From Candidatus Brocadiaceae bacterium S225 (GTDB taxonomy: Bacteria > Planctomycetota > Brocadiia > Brocadiales > Scalinduaceae): a stretch of DNA of 64,000 nucleotides. This document shows positions 62,001 to 64,000 of the stretch, in pieces. The stretch is from contig SMSL01000013.1 of NCBI GenBank assembly GCA_007859995.1, positions 1-64,000 of the forward strand, in the 5' to 3' direction. The notes under the pieces are model-generated. The model saw nothing but the letters and a program-made list of their open reading frames with translations. It searched no databases and was not told where the DNA came from. The first letter of the stretch is position 1. Each line of letters begins with the position of its first letter. Made by a program: the position numbers and the translations under genes.

Positions 62001-63311
62001 TCAAGCCAGAACATTACTCAAAAAGTTAGTCTCTCTTGAAGTGCTCAACACTTCATTTTGATTGCCGGGTAAGTTTACCATTATGGTTGTTCCCTTCTCA
62101 GGTCCACTGAAAATATTGATTCTTCCTTCATGAAGTTCAATTATTTTACGTACTATCGCCAGACCCAAGCCTGTTCCGTCATCTTTAGTAGTAAAAAATG
62201 GTTCAAAAATCTTTTTAATAGTCCCATCGTTGATACCATCACCGGTATCAACAAAACCAATCTGCGTTGTTGGTATATCTTTAGTAGTTGATCTCCGTGT
62301 AAATATTCTTATCTTACCACCTTCAGGCATAGACTGGATCGCATTAAGCAGGATATTCAAAAAAGCCTGTTGCAATCGATCCGGATCGCATAGAATAAAA
62401 CCGTCACTACTATCATAATCTTTCTCGATCTGAATATTTTTACAACCTTTGTTACCTAATTCCTGATCGACAAAAAGAAGAGCTTTATCAATAATTTTTG
62501 GTAACTCATATCTCCTCAGGTTCAGCTTTATCGGGCGCGCCAGAAACAATAAATCTGTAACTATTTCATTAATATTTTTTGTCCCCTTGATTATATGCTT
62601 AACAAGGCGAAGGTTATCCCCCTCCAGATCACGCTCTAGTAAACTTGCAAAACCTTCAATACCATTCAGAGGATTCCTAATCTCATGGGCGATGCTGGCA
62701 GCCATAGTTCCAACAGAGACAAGATCACTCGCACTATTTAAACGTCCCTTTAACTCACATATTTCTGATAAATCATAAAATGTTTCGACAGCACCCGTGA
62801 TTACTCCATTTTCATCCTTCAGTATAGATATGCTGCTCTCAATATTCCTCGTTTCACCATCATCCATCTCGATTACTCTTTTTAAATTATTTATTTCTTT
62901 GTTTTTTAACATTGATTCTAACAATAAATCAACAAATCCGCCTATATGACTAAAGGAGCTCCTGAAGCTATTCCCCAGGACATCTCTGGCAATAACATTC
63001 AATGTACTCTCAGCAACATTATTAAACGTCATAATCTTACCATCATTATCCACCGCAATCACACCACTATGCATGCTTCCCAGTATGCTATTCAGGAATC
63101 TTGTTTGATTATCAAGTTCCAGCACCTTTTTGTTGAGGCATTCATTCGTATATGCCATTTCCTGATCAATCTTTTTAACTCTTTCTTGTAGTTGCGTGTA
63201 TGAAGATTCAAGCTTCTGAGCGTAAGTGTTAAAGCTGTCAAAAATAGTTAACAACTCTTTAACATTGTTGAATTGTTTGAACTTTGCTTTGTATGAATTT
63301 AAGTTTTTCAT
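62001..63311 (-). CDS. Cytoplasmic PAS histidine kinase, FlrB-like
   Basis: The 436-residue kinase has no membrane segment. It has an N-terminal coiled coil (30-75), a PAS domain (about 75-185) and an H-box with H209 in [13 protein letters not shown]. The ATPase domain has N323, DTGDGI (355-360) and GTGLGL (379-384). It is the natural partner of the adjacent NtrC-type regulator. A soluble FlrB/FleS-like kinase probably reads flagellar export status rather than an external signal. It overlaps the upstream gene by 4 bp (ATGA). Confidence 0.92.
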   Translation of the reverse strand: MKNLNSYKAKFKQFNNVKELLTIFDSFNTYAQKLESSYTQLQERVKKIDQEMAYTNECLNKKVLELDNQTRFLNSILGSMHSGVIAVDNDGKIMTFNNVAESTLNVIARDVLGNSFRSSFSHIGGFVDLLLESMLKNKEINNLKRVIEMDDGETRNIESSISILKDENGVITGAVETFYDLSEICELKGRLNSASDLVSVGTMAASIAHEIRNPLNGIEGFASLLERDLEGDNLRLVKHIIKGTKNINEIVTDLLFLARPIKLNLRRYELPKIIDKALLFVDQELGNKGCKNIQIEKDYDSSDGFILCDPDRLQQAFLNILLNAIQSMPEGGKIRIFTRRSTTKDIPTTQIGFVDTGDGINDGTIKKIFEPFFTTKDDGTGLGLAIVRKIIELHEGRINIFSGPEKGTTIMVNLPGNQNEVLSTSRETNFLSNVLA

Positions 63312-64000
63312 CTCTCGACAACCTTTTCCAGTTTTTTCTCCACTTCAGCACGCCACTCTATATCCAGAATATGCCATTGTGCCTGTTTGGCCCAATAAGT
63401 ACCTTCATATACTTCCAGCATTTCACTGTATGCGCCTACTGCTTCATTATAAGAGTTCAGCTTCTTATAACAATTTGCTATTTGGTACGATATCCACATT
63501 TTTTTATCTTCAGTGATGTTATCTTTTCCAATCAACTGGTAAATATCCAGTGCTGTTTGATACTCCCCCAATTTGTATAAATTTTCTGCAATTTCAAAAG
63601 GATGTACAATTTCATTTTCATTATCAACTTTTAGTTTCTCGCTCTCCTGCACATATTCACCTTCATTCTGAAGAGTGATATTCTCTGCAGCCTCTCCGTC
63701 TTCCTTATAAACGAGAAAACTATTTTGTCGGCCTGAAGACTTTTCTATCTTTCCAACACTCTTTTTTACAAAATTTGCTAATACCACTTTATTTTTCTTC
63801 TCAACCTCTTTTCCCATTATCACTTCTGTCTTATTTTCTATCATCTTGAATGTACCTTTGAACTCTGATCTCAACCTCCCCAACTCCGCTCTTTCTCTTT
63901 CTAACGTCTTAAACATAACTGCAATTTCAGCCTCATTCTCATCATTAACTCCAAAGTGCTTTTCTACACTTAAAGCATTATTTAAAAAACAGAGATTAAC
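63308..64000 (-). CDS. TPR-like protein, cut by window edge
   Basis: This is the C-terminal part of a protein whose frame stays open to the last base. An internal ATG at 63916 gives 202 residues, but the preceding 28 codons (CFLNNALSVEKHFGVNDENEAEIAV) are protein-like, so the true start lies outside. It has a Lys/Glu-rich stretch, then TPR-like helices (AENLYKLGEYQTALDIYQLIG; SYQIANCYKKLNSYNEAVGAYSEMLEVY). It overlaps the kinase by 4 bp, so it is operon-linked. The function is unknown. Confidence 0.75.
   Translation of the reverse strand, partial: VNLCFLNNALSVEKHFGVNDENEAEIAVMFKTLERERAELGRLRSEFKGTFKMIENKTEVIMGKEVEKKNKVVLANFVKKSVGKIEKSSGRQNSFLVYKEDGEAAENITLQNEGEYVQESEKLKVDNENEIVHPFEIAENLYKLGEYQTALDIYQLIGKDNITEDKKMWISYQIANCYKKLNSYNEAVGAYSEMLEVYEGTYWAKQAQWHILDIEWRAEVEKKLEKVVER

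Overview
The window is AT-rich DNA from a Gram-negative bacterium with a sigma-54 / sigma-28 flagellar hierarchy. My best guess, from the style of the TPR-glycosyltransferases, the flagellar layout and the base composition, is a planctomycete of the anammox order (Candidatus Scalindua-like). No marker gene in the window proves this, so it is an inference. No rRNA, tRNA, CRISPR array or complete insertion sequence was seen.

Region 1 (1-5.98 kb) is accessory DNA with few genes. It holds a large chimera of a PfkB-like fold, an AAA ATPase and a RyR-like tail; a frameshifted relic gene; a HepT/MntA toxin-antitoxin pair; rubrerythrin; and an exported protein with an Ada-like Cys4 tail. Region 2 (6.1-15.1 kb) is a type I restriction-modification locus on the minus strand, in transcription order hsdR-hsdS-(DUF262/HNH/AlbA_2 fusion)-scar-RhuM-hsdM. 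The scar is a collapsed second hsdM-hsdS copy. Two copies of a two-hairpin dispersed repeat lie at 2.7 and 15.4 kb. A GC-rich micro-palindrome sits inside one of them and, in frame, inside hsdS. A truncated class III adenylate cyclase tail ends exactly at the second repeat copy.

Region 3 (15.6-28.0 kb) holds a sulfotransferase-like gene and, divergently, five large glycosyltransferase/TPR genes in a row: one GT4-like, a pair of TPR-GT9 paralogues, and GT2-TPR units in three copies across two genes. They lie directly before the flagellin gene, so flagellin or surface glycosylation is a natural but unproven role.

Region 4 (28-36.4 kb, plus strand) is the flagellar filament set: flagellin with a sigma-28 promoter, an oversized fliD, fliS, a FlgN/FliT-like chaperone and an HD-GYP gene. 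Two small paralogous proteins of unknown function each follow a good sigma-54 box and precede fliD and fliS.

Region 5 (36.4-64 kb, minus strand) is the basal-body, export and motor block. In transcription order it runs: a TPR-like protein (cut by the window edge), a cytoplasmic histidine kinase and an NtrC-type activator; then flgB-flgC-fliE; then fliF-fliG-fliH-fliI-fliJ-(MgtE_N-like)-motA-motB-(second motB-like)-fliL-fliM-fliN; then fliO-fliP-fliQ-fliR-flhB-flhA-flhF-(82-aa membrane protein)-fliA-HD-GYP; and finally a GAF/degenerate HD-GYP gene with a small partner. Similar sigma-54 boxes (GGTAT-N6-TTGC) precede flgB, fliF and fliO. The logic appears to be: kinase and NtrC activator switch on sigma-54 class genes, which include fliA, and FliA then drives flagellin. 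flhG, fliK, flgD, flgE, flgK and flgL are not in the window.
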